DNA from: Lenzites betulinus
Taxonomy: Eukaryota > Basidiomycota > Agaricomycetes > Polyporales > Polyporaceae
Assembly (NCBI GenBank): GCA_022264855.1
Contig: JABYQU010000004.1
Coordinates: forward strand, 930,001-994,000
Reading direction: 5' to 3'
DNA: 64,000 bases
The number at the start of each line of letters is the position of its first letter. The first letter of the stretch is position 1. Of the stretch, positions 43,761-54,602 are shown one piece after another. The position numbers and the translations under genes are program-made. Below the pieces are notes generated by a model, which worked only from the letters and a program-made list of their open reading frames with translations, was not told the DNA's origin and made no database searches.

Positions 43761-46423
43761 GATGGGGATAAGTACAAGGACGGGACTCGTATGAGGTTTA
43801 TTGAAGAGAAGTAGAATGAGTGCAGTGCCTGGGGGAGAGGCCGAGATGAGGCGGGTGCAGACGCAGCAGCTGGACATTACGTACTTTGGGACGGAGGGTG
43901 AGTAGCCACGAGGCAGGTGTTGCGCCATTCAGTCGGAGGGCGCGGGACCAGGAATACGTCACGCCCGCCGGAAAGGGAAAGGAGAAATACAATGCATGTG
44001 GAAGCATTCGCGCGCCAGGCTTCGGAGAGACGAAGCTCGTCCAGGGCCGAGGCCGAAGGTCCCACAGGATGTACAGGGGGTGGAACCGCGCGAAGCTGGC
44101 GGAAGCCCGACTCGGAGCGATGTATTTGGGGAGCAGGCCATGGGTATGCGCCTCTGGACTTGACATTCTCGGTGACGAGCAACACCGGACACTACTACGC
44201 ATGCTCTCTTGCAGTGAGCACATGCGTAGAAAGCACAGTAGCTGCAGTAACTCACCTGACGCCTGTACGGATCGAGAATACGTCATTTGCATACGAATAA
44301 GCCCCTCTTTTCCCATCACGGAGGTTGGATAGGTCCAGAGACGCACATCGGGACAATTAGAGGAGAAACAGCCTCTTTACGTGGCTTCGGTAATCGAGTC
44401 TGGGAAGACCCAACCACCGGAAGGGAGACTCTCGGTGTGAGGAGCTGCAGGTGGCATGCATAGACACGCCGCACAGGGTCTGCTGATGCCTCTCGCCAGC
44501 ACCCCAAAAACATGCCTGAGGTCTAGGCGGCTCGTTTACCTCGGATGCTATATCAGAAGTGAGGAAAAGCCTTTCCGTGCTAGAGGCGCTGCATATGCAA
44601 ATAGGCTATCTGTAGACCTATCAGCTAGCGTACTGCGGAAAGCAGGCAGAGCCTGCTCGTCGGTACTCACCGCAATAGCAGCATAAGGTTCAAACCTTGG
44701 AGAACCTGCCGAGGGAACAGCGTCGCGGGATGCCGTACAGTGCGCGGCCGCTCGCGCTCGCGAATACAATTCGTGGCGTATTAGGCACTTCGTTTACCGC
44801 GGTACTTGGCAGGTCATGTAGCAAACTCTAAAGGCAGTTGTCAATGCTCACAGCCTGGCCTCGGGTCGCCGCCGCTATTCAGGAGCTGTGTGAACAGAAT
44901 GGACCGTCGCAAAGCCCAACTCAGCGGAAGAGCTCCGCTTCGGCCTTACAGCTCTACCTCCGAGCGCGGAGGAGCCGAGAGTGGGTCTTCCATTCAAACA
45001 TAGGCCTCTTTCAAACCTTGATTGCTCCTCGGAGTTCGCGCAATTCAATCGTGTCCTGCCGGAAGCTGCTGGGATGTCCAAGTATGGGTCGGGTTCGGAG
45101 TTCTGAGCTGCACGTCGTCGGGGAAAAGACGAAGGTTCTGTGCACCGGAGGTGATGTGGTGTTGCAGTGGCGTCATGATCCGTGATAGTGAACTCTGCAA
45201 TAAACCTGCTCAACCACAACGTGGGGAATAGCGAAGTAGTGCTTTAAGCCAACTGTCACGACCGTTGCTGAAAAGAGACGCACCTTTGTAGTCAAGACTT
45301 AAAAATAGCACACAGATATAAGGCGCTCTGAGATTTCCACTTCGTCCGGACGATTCGTGACGTGTCGTAAGCAGAACGCTGGGCAGGATTGATTATTCCT
45401 GATCGTGTAGTGCTTCTGCGTTGCGCTCAACAGATAGTTGCACCAGGTATGCCGAAGGAAGACTCACTGGACGTAATTGAGTAGGTGTACTTCCATCTCG
45501 TATCACAGTCGGGCCCCGACGGAAGCGGCGCGTAGCAGTCAGTGTAATAGAGATAGCGTGAATGATCCCAAACGTCGTAGCTCATTCGAGCGTCCGAGTC
45601 GGACGGCCATGAAGTGGTTGATTCTTTTGCATGCCACATTTTGGAGTAGTGGGACGACGCGCGCTGCGAACGTTCAGCACTTCGAAATGGTGAAATTCAG
45701 CCGTGATGACAGCCTTGCGCATATCTCTGAGTGTAGGGATGGGACCAAGAGAGGAAGCGACGCGTGGCAACAGCGACGCTACCGCGACGGTGGTGGCTGT
45801 GACAGAATATTATCGTTCAAAGGATCGGCGCCTATACTTGTCTTTCCTCTCTCCTCCTCCGAAATAGCGCTTCATCCGCTCTCAAAACCCTCTCACAAGG
45901 GACCTTTGGACGCACGTTCTCCACCCACCGGGAGAGAACTACAAACGCAGAGATGCTCTAGGTATGAGTAGTCAGACTATCCTGTCCGTTCAGCCACGCG
46001 TGTTCTGCCATGCAACACGGACGGATCTCCTCGATGGAAGGGAGAAACGGACGATGACTGTGTGGAGGAGAGCATGCCATTCAGACCCTGAACTGTACTG
46101 CATGTTAATTGCCAGCCTCTGACGCACGGCTTCCGCATTTTCTCCTCATTTCCGTGTGACAGTGATCAGTGACAAGAACGCTGTAACCTGCATGGAACGG
46201 CGTGGTGTAGAGCCCTCCCGGGCCAGGCTCCTCATGTTCGTGTTTTGCGGCGCCGGCTCCCTCTCTCTGCGCCTTACACTGCAACGCCCTAATCTCTCCC
46301 TTCTTGCATCTGTCTTTGGGATCACTCTATACACATCCATTACGCGCTAAGACATTGCCAACACGGGTGTGTAAACTTCGAAAGCCCTTCAAGCTATTCC
46401 CGTGAGTTTGAACATAACTCACG
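43761..46423. other. Gene-poor region between the CpG-rich block and the first HET gene
   Basis: Base composition returns to normal. Overlapping minus-strand frames at 43798-44346 are open for up to 182 codons, but no family is recognised and no consistent splice chain was found. A decayed gene is possible. The last part is the promoter of the HET-domain gene. Confidence 0.4.
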
Positions 46424-49073
46424 ATGCTCCACAGGATGGCTCGCCTTCTGAATACTTACACCGGGAGATTCGTATGGCTTACGGATGTGGGTGAAACGCC
46501 CTACGCAATACTGTCACACACCTGGCGCCATGCAGGAGAAGGCGGAGAGCAGACCTACGACGAACTCGTCAAGATCCAATCCTGTATAAAACCAAATGAA
46601 GCTTGGGCGAGCTGCCTAGACGGCACGCTACTCTCCCATCCTGAACTCTCGGCCAAGATCAAGGGTATCTGCGAGGTCGCGCGCAAAGCCGGATACATGT
46701 ACGTCTGGATTGATTCGTGCTGCATCGACAAGCGCAGCAGCGCTGAGCTCTCTGAGGCGATCAACTCTATGTACGCCTTGTATCGCAACGCGGCCGTGTG
46801 CTATGTCTACCTAGCCGACGTCCCTGATGGCACAGACCCGCGGGAGGAGGACTCCGATTTCTGGACAAGCAGATGGCACAAACGAGGCTGGACGCTCCAA
46901 GAGCTCATCGCGCCTGCCCGTGTCGTTTTCCTCACTCTCGAGTGGACTTTCTTGGGCACGAAAACTGGACTGGCATCTACTCTGGAGAAGATCACGAGAG
47001 TGGATGCGGCGATCCTGACGGGGGCGGTCTCCGTTAGCGCCGCCAGCGTTGCGAAGAGGATGTCCTGGGCGGTGGGGCGGGAGACGACACGGCTCGAGGA
47101 CCGGGCGTATTCGCTACTCGGCCTCTTCGGGGTCCATATGTCGCCGATCTATGGCGAGGGGATCAATGCGTTCCTACGCCTTCAAGAGGAGATCATCAAG
47201 CACATTCCGGATCAGAGCATCTTTGCGTGGGGGTGGCACTCCCCGTATTTACCTTTGACCTTCTATACTCTGCATGGTCCTCGCTATTGGCTCGAGGCTG
47301 GGCTGCTTGCATCTTCCCCGGACGCTTTCGCCGGCGTTGGGGATGTCATCCCCATCTCTCCTTCCGCTTTTGGCACTCGTATTGGCTTGTCCGATAGCTC
47401 TATACCGCCCCCACTCCACTGCGTCTTTACCGCTCAAGGCATCCGAGTCACCCTCGTACATGTGCCCTTCGCCTCACTTCCCCGCGAGACCCGCGAGCGG
47501 CTTTCCTACACAGTGGATTGCCAAGAGTGCAACCAGCTAGCGGCTCGCTGTCCGATACGGAGTCTCGCTCTCCTGCGCTGCGAAGATGGTGTCGGGGACC
47601 TGATCGCGCTCCCACTTCGTTGTCCGGAACAAGACTTAGAGCGGGCAGAGAACATTGCGGTTGGATTCCGTCCGTCCTGTGGCGATATCTGGCATGAACT
47701 GGGCCGCTTTGCATGGCTATCTGTGGACGTATTGAAGGATCTGGATATCACGCTGGAATGCATCGAAACGTCTGTACTGCGTCACTGTGAGGTACCCCCG
47801 CACGAGATCAAGACGAGAAATGACCCGCCAGAGCTATACCTGGGACCTGCAGCCGCGAGGGATCAAGAATTCCTTCTAACCTCCCTTGCGCCCGAGTGCG
47901 AGGAGGAATTGCACGCGGTTGGATTCGCGCTGAAGAACCCTCTCAAGTGCCAGTGGTCCGACGTGAGGCCCGAGTACACTCTGACGATCACTCTCGAGCG
48001 CATAACACAGGACTCTCCATATCGCGCTCCGATGCGTAGTAGCATTCCCAACATCCTAATCCAGCTGGAGCTTCTCGTGTCTCAAGATCACAATGTAACG
48101 CCTCGATTCTCGATCAGCTTTCCGGGCAGCCCCTCCGCCGCCCCTTCTACTACGCGCACCGAATCTCAGGGGGCCGACCTTGCTATAGCTGAGGAACCAG
48201 ACGGCCACACACCCTACCCACCCCTGACGATACTGGCAGCCGACGTTCATCATCACGAAGCAGGTGCTTTCAATACATTCTCCATTCTCGGTCTCGCACA
48301 TCCCGTGCGTGCGGAGGCTATCTTTACGGTCCCTGACCACTGGCATGCCGTCTACCATCCTGATGACGCTAGAATTCGGGAGGATCACGTTCGAGTACTA
48401 AGGATCACCCTCAAGCGCCGCCTATACACAGCCGACACTTCGAAGGATGAGAGCATGTTGACATTCTCCGTCGAGCTCTCTGAGCCTTTCGAAGCGACCT
48501 CCAACTTGAAGACCATGTGCGTGGGGCGCAGTAGTACAGCTAGCTCGATTCCAGTAGAGCATCTTCCCGCCCCCGAAACTCTGAGTGCTGCCAACATGCA
48601 CGATGCATCTGACATTGCCTCTCCCACAATAGAAGTACCATCGCTGCAGGTGCTGGTGAGTGTTGACTTTCATCCGCACATGCAACTAACTTACGGTTTT
48701 AATCCGCCTACATTCAACTCTAGACCTCATCGAAGTCAACTACGCATCCTGCCCCAGTACTATCTCACCCAGAGGCTGATATTCGCGGGACAACATCCCC
48801 CGGTCCCACTGCTCCTAGTATCAGCGGGTCCAGTCCAGCGGAAGTTGTCTCCAGCCGTCCACTAGCCGATGTTGTCGTGACTGAGGCTATTTGCGCACAA
48901 GACGGCTCCGCCAAGCTCTCGGCGGATGTACCCAGGTCTCCGCGCTCTACACGGGTAAGCAGTTTAGTTCGTTCGCGTTTCCTGCATGGATCTTGACCGA
49001 CGTTCAGCAGGCCTTCCGGGACACATGTGCACGCCTACTACATCGTCTACGACGACGGATCTTACCCTTATAA
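46424..49073 (+). CDS. HET-domain (heterokaryon incompatibility) protein, HET-E-like N-terminus
   Basis: The first exon (46424-48655) alone encodes 744 aa. HET-domain landmarks: ARLLNTYTGRFVWL, YAILSHTWRHAGEGG, AGYMYVWIDSCCIDKRSSAE, INSMYALYRNAAVCYVYLAD, RWHKRGWTLQELIAPARVVF and the conserved RLEDRAYSLLGLFGVHMSPI. HET domains drive non-self recognition or cell death in fungi; many basidiomycete paralogues have no tested role. No NACHT or WD repeats are visible, so it lacks the STAND receptor layout of HET-E itself. Donor GTGAGT at 48656 and acceptor CTCTAG at 48723 join to a Ser/Thr/Pro-rich exon 48724-48954 and perhaps a last exon 49011-49073. Read-through of the first intron would instead stop at 48865. 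ATG 46436 is an alternative start. Confidence 0.84.
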
Positions 49074-50151
49074 GCAGGTACCCAGACTGTGCTCTCTGCG
49101 TTGTCCTCGAGCTGCACGAGACTAACATAGCTGCCAAGGGGAAGAGTCAGTGAACGACAACAGAGGCAGTTAGATACTATAGCCTCGAAGTAGTACATGC
49201 TAATGTAGTTGCTCAGATCTCAGACGTCACCTTGTCCGATGACGCGAGTCCCCGTACACGGGCGCATAGAGTGAGAACCTGAACGACGCTTTGATTGATG
49301 TGAGTTCTTGCATTCTGGTTTAGAAGCTGAAAGTTGAAGTTGAATAATCGACGTGCAGGATGATGTGGGTCATTCTTCCATTCGAGCAGAGATATCGGGT
49401 TGTGCTCTCGATGCAGCCTTTCACGCGAGCAAGACGGCCTCCCTCCTGAGATCAACATATGTACAGACTAGCTCTCATTATCTCACGCCGCTGGGGGACG
49501 AGGGCAGTACCTCAATCATCGATCTTCATACACGGATTGTGCACAGCTTGTATCGACATTGCGCTCAGGTTCCCCCAGAGCACAGACCTGTGCTGACAAG
49601 GTGGTTAGCGTGTAATGTGCAACACTGCGTAACCTCGCCAAGCTCATGCGCTCGGGCCCTCGAGAATGGGTAGCATCACCGACCTTACTCCCCAGTTTCA
49701 CCTCAGAACCGCTCGGCCCATTGACCTGGACGGCTCGCCGCATCGCAGTCTGAACAGCCCTGAGCACAGCTGGGGTCGGCGCACATATGGGGATTGCGGA
49801 TGATATGTCCGAGACGTTGGGTCAGCAACCTCCGGTCGAGTTTCAATGCATTTATTGCGTAGAGATCAGCAGAGACGGCGGAGAGTACAGCCAGGGTTCT
49901 AGCGCGCAGAGCTCATCCCATCATCAAGGGCATAATACAGAGTGGACATGAACCTGTGGAGGTCGCGATTGTCAGGGTACTCATTATCGAAATGGTTGTA
50001 ACTTACCGTTACTTACGGCTACATCAACGAGTAGAAAAGAGAAAATATCCGGGACTTCACGCAAGGCTAAGTCAAGGAGCTGCAGCACGCCTGGATCTGA
50101 AAGATGAGGCTACAGTTTCATGATCCCAAATCGGATAGAATGAATACTTTA
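49074..50151. other. Intergenic, no gene recognised
   Basis: About 1.1 kb between the HET gene and the GNAT gene, which converge. Only short motif-free frames are open on both strands. Confidence 0.45.
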
Positions 50152-50670
50152 CTAGTGTTCTGTTTTGCTGAACATCACCTTTCCATCCGCAAACTCCCGT
50201 TCCTGTGGCCATCCACGGCGATTCAACCAGCTCCACATCATCGGGTACCGGGAGGGATGCGTGCATATGGTGAGCGGGCGAATGTTATCGACCTCATGCA
50301 TCATCCTAGCAAGACAGCCCGCTCTTCTCCGTTCCGGAGATACGCCCGCGAGCCAGACGTGAGTGCTGTGGGTAGCGCCGTTCTTTAGCGGACGGTCGTG
50401 TTTGCGGTGTATCACAAAAATGAACGCGACTGGGTTGTCCGAACCCGGGCTGATGGGCGTAAGGTAGATGATGAAAGAGGCCGGGTGTAAGAGGCAGTTG
50501 CGCCAGTATGGCAGCGAGCCGTGCTTCGTGCTTTCGTCGGCAGAAAAGATGACGTTGGACAAGTGTAGCACACGCTCTATGTTCTCGTCGTCAGGCGTTG
50601 TAACCCGGCGCATCACCAGCGGAGAGTCCGCCGTCGGCGCGGGCGGTGTGGTGGTCATCGTCAAGGTCAC
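50152..50670 (-). CDS. GNAT-family N-acetyltransferase
   Basis: A single-exon frame of 172 aa. The core reads VWLAGVSPERRRAGCLARMM, where the V-x-P-x-R-R-x-A-G-x-x pattern is the acetyl-CoA-binding motif A of GNAT enzymes; a beta-strand FIIYLTPISPG and FIFVIHRKHDRP lie before it, and FADGKVMFSKTEH closes the fold. Motif A has Ala-Gly-Cys in place of the usual Gly-x-Gly/Ala, a mild deviation. The enzyme would move an acetyl group to an amine; the substrate cannot be told. The ATG at 50670 is used; an in-frame ATG at 50658 is equally possible. It is divergent from the vezatin-like gene, with 323 bp between starts. Confidence 0.75.
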   Translation of the reverse strand: MTLTMTTTPPAPTADSPLVMRRVTTPDDENIERVLHLSNVIFSADESTKHGSLPYWRNCLLHPASFIIYLTPISPGSDNPVAFIFVIHRKHDRPLKNGATHSTHVWLAGVSPERRRAGCLARMMHEVDNIRPLTICTHPSRYPMMWSWLNRRGWPQEREFADGKVMFSKTEH

Positions 50671-50993
50671 AGTCGGCGCCGTGGATTCCGAGCCAGGCGC
50701 AGGTCCAGAGATTCTGTGACGAGTCTGTGTGACACGGTGTCACGCCTCGTCTGATGCGGGACGGACAGTTAACCGAGGTTGCGACGGTGGCTAGCCGTTC
50801 GTTCGCGTCTTGCTCTCACCTCCCACTCACCTCTTTCTCTGCCTGCGGCGTCGGGTCCCCCGCTTGTCTCTCTACGGCTTTCGTGTCTCATCCGTCTCAC
50901 CAACGCCGTTCTTTGCTTTCGACTCTTGCACTATAACGACCTACTGACGACCTCCAACAATATTAACATCAACCTATTGACTTATATCTCTCT
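50671..50993. promoter_or_regulatory. Divergent promoter, GNAT / vezatin-like gene
   Basis: 323 bp between two divergent start codons. A pyrimidine-rich stretch (50800-50930) precedes the plus-strand gene, a common feature of fungal core promoters. No TATA box was seen. Confidence 0.4.
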
Positions 50994-53900
50994 ATGGCGC
51001 AACCCGTATTCGAAGAGCATCCTCTCGAAGAATACTTCCGACGTAAGCTCCTTAGCTCAGGTAAGCTGTGACTGCTGCTAATGGTCCTTACCACCAGAAA
51101 CTGGCGAATTCGCCGAGCCTATGCCTGGCGGCTCCTCGGACTTCACGCTGCAAGAAGGAGACTCTATAGAAATCGACCCTTCTTCGCATGTAGAGATTCA
51201 ACTTCCGCGGCGAGTGGTTGAGGTTGTTGAGGTGAGCATTGTCCGCCCATCATTGGCTGTTGGCTGTATGGTAGGAGCTGCGCTCGTGCTTGTTACGTCT
51301 CCGCAGTTCAATTCCACTTCATATGCAGCGCGCGGTGCTCATGGACGGCCGAAACGTACATAATGGTGCAATTTTGTTACGTACTGATTCATGGCCTCCG
51401 TGCATAGCTATACATGTGGCTCGTACTGCAGGGCTTTGAGTTGATACTAACAGGCGGTTGATTTTAGTTTATCAATGACCTCCTACGATCGTCAACAAGC
51501 TCTTTCCCCGAAAGTAATTTCGCGGAACGCTTCAAGTATGATGTCATATCATCATCCTTGTTGGCGTCGTCCTTGGCCGCTGCACCAACAAGTGCCGTCC
51601 GTCAATCGTTCTCTCCTGAGATACCGGGCAAACTCGACGACGGTGGTGGCGGTGGGGATGAAGAGCTCAGTAAGACAGACGCGACGTATCCTGAACACCC
51701 CGGAACTGCGAACTGGCTAGTACCTCAATTGCCTCTCGTGCTAGCTTCTCTGGGTGCTCTGGCTTTTTCGACGAGCCACCTTTTCCTGGCCATCTTGCTG
51801 TCATTTTCCGCGGCCTATGCCAGGTATGTGGCAAATGCAGATAGCGAAAAGAGCGACGCTGCCAAGCAGGTAAGACCTTACCCCCTCGATTATTATAAAA
51901 ACATATTAAAGGAATATGTGTAGACCCATGCGTCCTTGAATGAGCTGACCTCAGCTGGGAACGTCTGGGACTCCGTTGTCAACGAGGCAATGATGTTGAT
52001 TGAAAACGAAGAGCGCAGGTCGGTAGTACAGAAACTTCCCGTTTACGTGCAGCAGCTTATCCTAACTTTGTCTGCAGTATCTTCTACGGCCCCACCAGCT
52101 CACAAGCGCCATCGTCTGCCCTCCGTCTTGCCCTCCAGTCCTCCTTGCAAACTACACAGACACAATGCGACAATGTTCGACAGCTCCTATCCGCGCTCAC
52201 TTCTCCGACATCACTTTCGCACCTTTCGGAGATGTATGCTCCTTCATCACCAGTTCGGGCCCCTCTATCGCTCGAAGCGCCTCGCGCTCCCATCTCGCAG
52301 ACTATGAGACCTTTCTCCCTCCCCACGACGACACCGTGGCGTCAACGCACGACTTCTTTTCCTACCACGAGCCCTACCGCCAAGCGCGCGACTTGGAATG
52401 GGTCGTACGCTGCGCTCGCGATGGCAGGTAGTCCTACAGCCCATCTGCTGAAACAAAGGAAGCAGATGAACCGCCGCACGGACCTTTCGTCTCTATTCCA
52501 GCCTATGTCTGTGATCTCCAGCATCAGCGCACCGGTTAGTCCGCAGCCCCTGAGCCCATCTCCTCACGGCGGTCTTGAAAACGTGTCAGAAGAAGAGGAC
52601 GATTCTGCAGAGGAACTGGAGTCGAAGAATTACTTCGGTGCGGCGGCACTTGAGTTGCAGAGGAAGCGCAGAAGTGCAGGGCTCGAAACGTTTGGCTTGG
52701 GTCCTCCGAGCTACTCGTCCACGAGCGATCATACTACAGTTGAGACGCCTCTACGTTCGCCGACACGGGGCACACACCTGCGCAACGGCTCGGGCATGTC
52801 GCCTACGTTCACCGCGTCATCCCGTCTAACGCCAGTACACACCACCCGTCATCCGCTATCTCTCTCCGGCCTGCACCTCGCACTTCAAGGCGCGCTCTCG
52901 GCGAAGCGGTACACGTGCTCGCACCTTCTTGCCCTGCGCTTCAACGAGGACGAGGATGATGCATACTGGGAAGACGTCCGCTCCGTGATGGCCCTTCTGA
53001 CCAGCACGTTTGCGGATGCATCCTCGCGGCTAGTCGAAGCACTCGATGACGCCGCGAAGCGACGTATCAAGGACGAGCACCCGACGCCTCCCCGCGGACC
53101 TTCCCCCCAGAGCCGAGACAGCAGCGTTTCCCCGCTGAGGAACGAGATGGGCGCGGAGAGGAAGCGCATACGGTCCATGGCCGAGATGGTGTCCTTCGCG
53201 CCGATGCCGAGCAACATGTCGCGCCTCGGTGCGCACGTCGACGCCATCGCGAACGCGCTCAACGATGCTCGAGACCATCTCGAAGAGTGTATCGCCGTTC
53301 TCCGCGACCCATCATCCCGCCGCCATTCGCTTGAATCCACGGACAGCGCACCATCCGTCCAGGAGCACGCCGCCTTCCAGGCGTACGACCGTCTACGCAA
53401 AGAGCTAGGCTTCGCGCTGCGCGAATGCGAGCGCGGCCGTGAACGTCTGCTCGACATCCTCGTTGGCCCCCGCTCCATCGCAGAAGCGGCTGAGGACGAG
53501 GACGTAGCCACGCCCGGACTCGGGCAGGACTCGGGCAGTGAATCCTCTGAGAAGGGCCCCGTATCGCCGAACGCGCAGCACGACGTCCACGGAAGTGACG
53601 CCACGATCGGCCTCGAACTGTCCCTCGGCCGGGATGCGGAGCAAGACCTCGACGACGCGACGACGCACCTGCTACTCGGCGCTTCGTCGCAGCACTTGCC
53701 GCCTCCCGGGGCGGAGCAGGTGTTCGAGGCGGAGACCGGCGCCGCAGCGCCTTTCAGCCGCGAGCGGTCCAAGCTGTCTCGGGAGGAGCGCATCAAGCTC
53801 GCGAAGGCACGTCGTTCGAGCGGCCTGTCTGTCTCATCCTCCCCGGGGTCGGCCGACGCATCTGACAGCCAACCTCGCGGAGAGCGATGGGGCCCCGGCG

Positions 53901-54193
53901 GGGAGGTAGTCCAGGAGCTCAAGGACGTGATCTGGAAAGTCGGCGAGAAGCGGCGAAAACTATCGGAGCGTGTGCAGGTGCCCCGTCCCGTGGAGACCCC
54001 AGCGCAAGAGTGCGCTCCCGCCCCCGTGGTGGAGGATGTCTTTGCGCCACATGCGGCGGACGCGTCCGAGCGTGTTCCCGAGTCTGAGTCTGTGCGGGAA
54101 CAATCGCGTCCCGTGTCTATAGATACCCTGCGGACAGAGCTTTCTGCTCCCCCCGCCGCCGTCATCAGCGTGGATGAGGCGAGCATGTCATGA
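50994..54193 (+). CDS. Vezatin/Inp2-type protein with myosin-binding domain (PF12632-like)
   Basis: Exon 1 is MAQPVFEEHPLEEYFR; later exons give EFAEPMPGGSSDF, ERFKYDVISSSLLASSLAAA, a double hydrophobic hairpin WLVPQLPLVLASLGALAFST / HLFLAILLSFSAAYARYV, NVWDSVVNEAMMLIENEE and IFYGPTSSQAPSSALRLALQ. The long last exon (52082 onward) carries a Ser/Pro-rich region, then HLLALRFNEDEDDAYWEDVR, VDAIANALNDARDHLEECIA, and a basic SREERIKLAKARRSSG. A paired membrane hairpin followed by a helical myosin-binding region is the layout of vezatin and of yeast Inp2, the peroxisomal receptor for myosin V. A role in organelle inheritance or membrane-actin linkage is inferred. The total is about 900 aa. The stop follows VDEASMS at 54193. 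Confidence 0.74.
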
Positions 54194-54602
54194 CCGTTGT
54201 TACGTCCAGATAGGCCCTCTGTATATGCTACCTCATTTATAATTTTCTGTGTCTCGGATCGCATAACTCGCCCTTCGCACCTCACATCTTCTATACCATA
54301 CAACTACACTGGATATCCCATCATGCAGGAATGCTATCATCGTCGTTCACTTTCAGCCAAGAGTGCGAGCGGCAGCGGCACATGTTACATGCAGCTGTGA
54401 GACTGAAATACGCATGAATTTGCGATAATCTACGGTATAATTGAGAGGTATCAGATGAGACAGCTAAAATGTGCAAAACACTCCACGTACGGGGGGCAAT
54501 CGGAGCGTAGGATGTTGGTGCACTTCCCTCTACGAGTTGCATCGGAATTCACTCAGTTCTAAAGGCACAGTACTACTGAGGGTGCCGCGTACCGTGTAGC
54601 TT
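54194..54602. other. Intergenic between convergent genes
   Basis: About 410 bp that should hold two 3' UTRs. No gene is seen. Confidence 0.5.

Noticed and set aside
38332..46423. CRISPR array or bacterial-type mobile island in the gene-free region
   Set aside because: No regularly spaced repeats, integrase or terminal inverted repeats were seen, and the context is a eukaryotic nuclear genome.
52885..54303. Minus-strand frame of 472 codons
   Set aside because: It is antisense to the long last exon of the vezatin-like gene; the plus strand has the supported motifs and splice chain.
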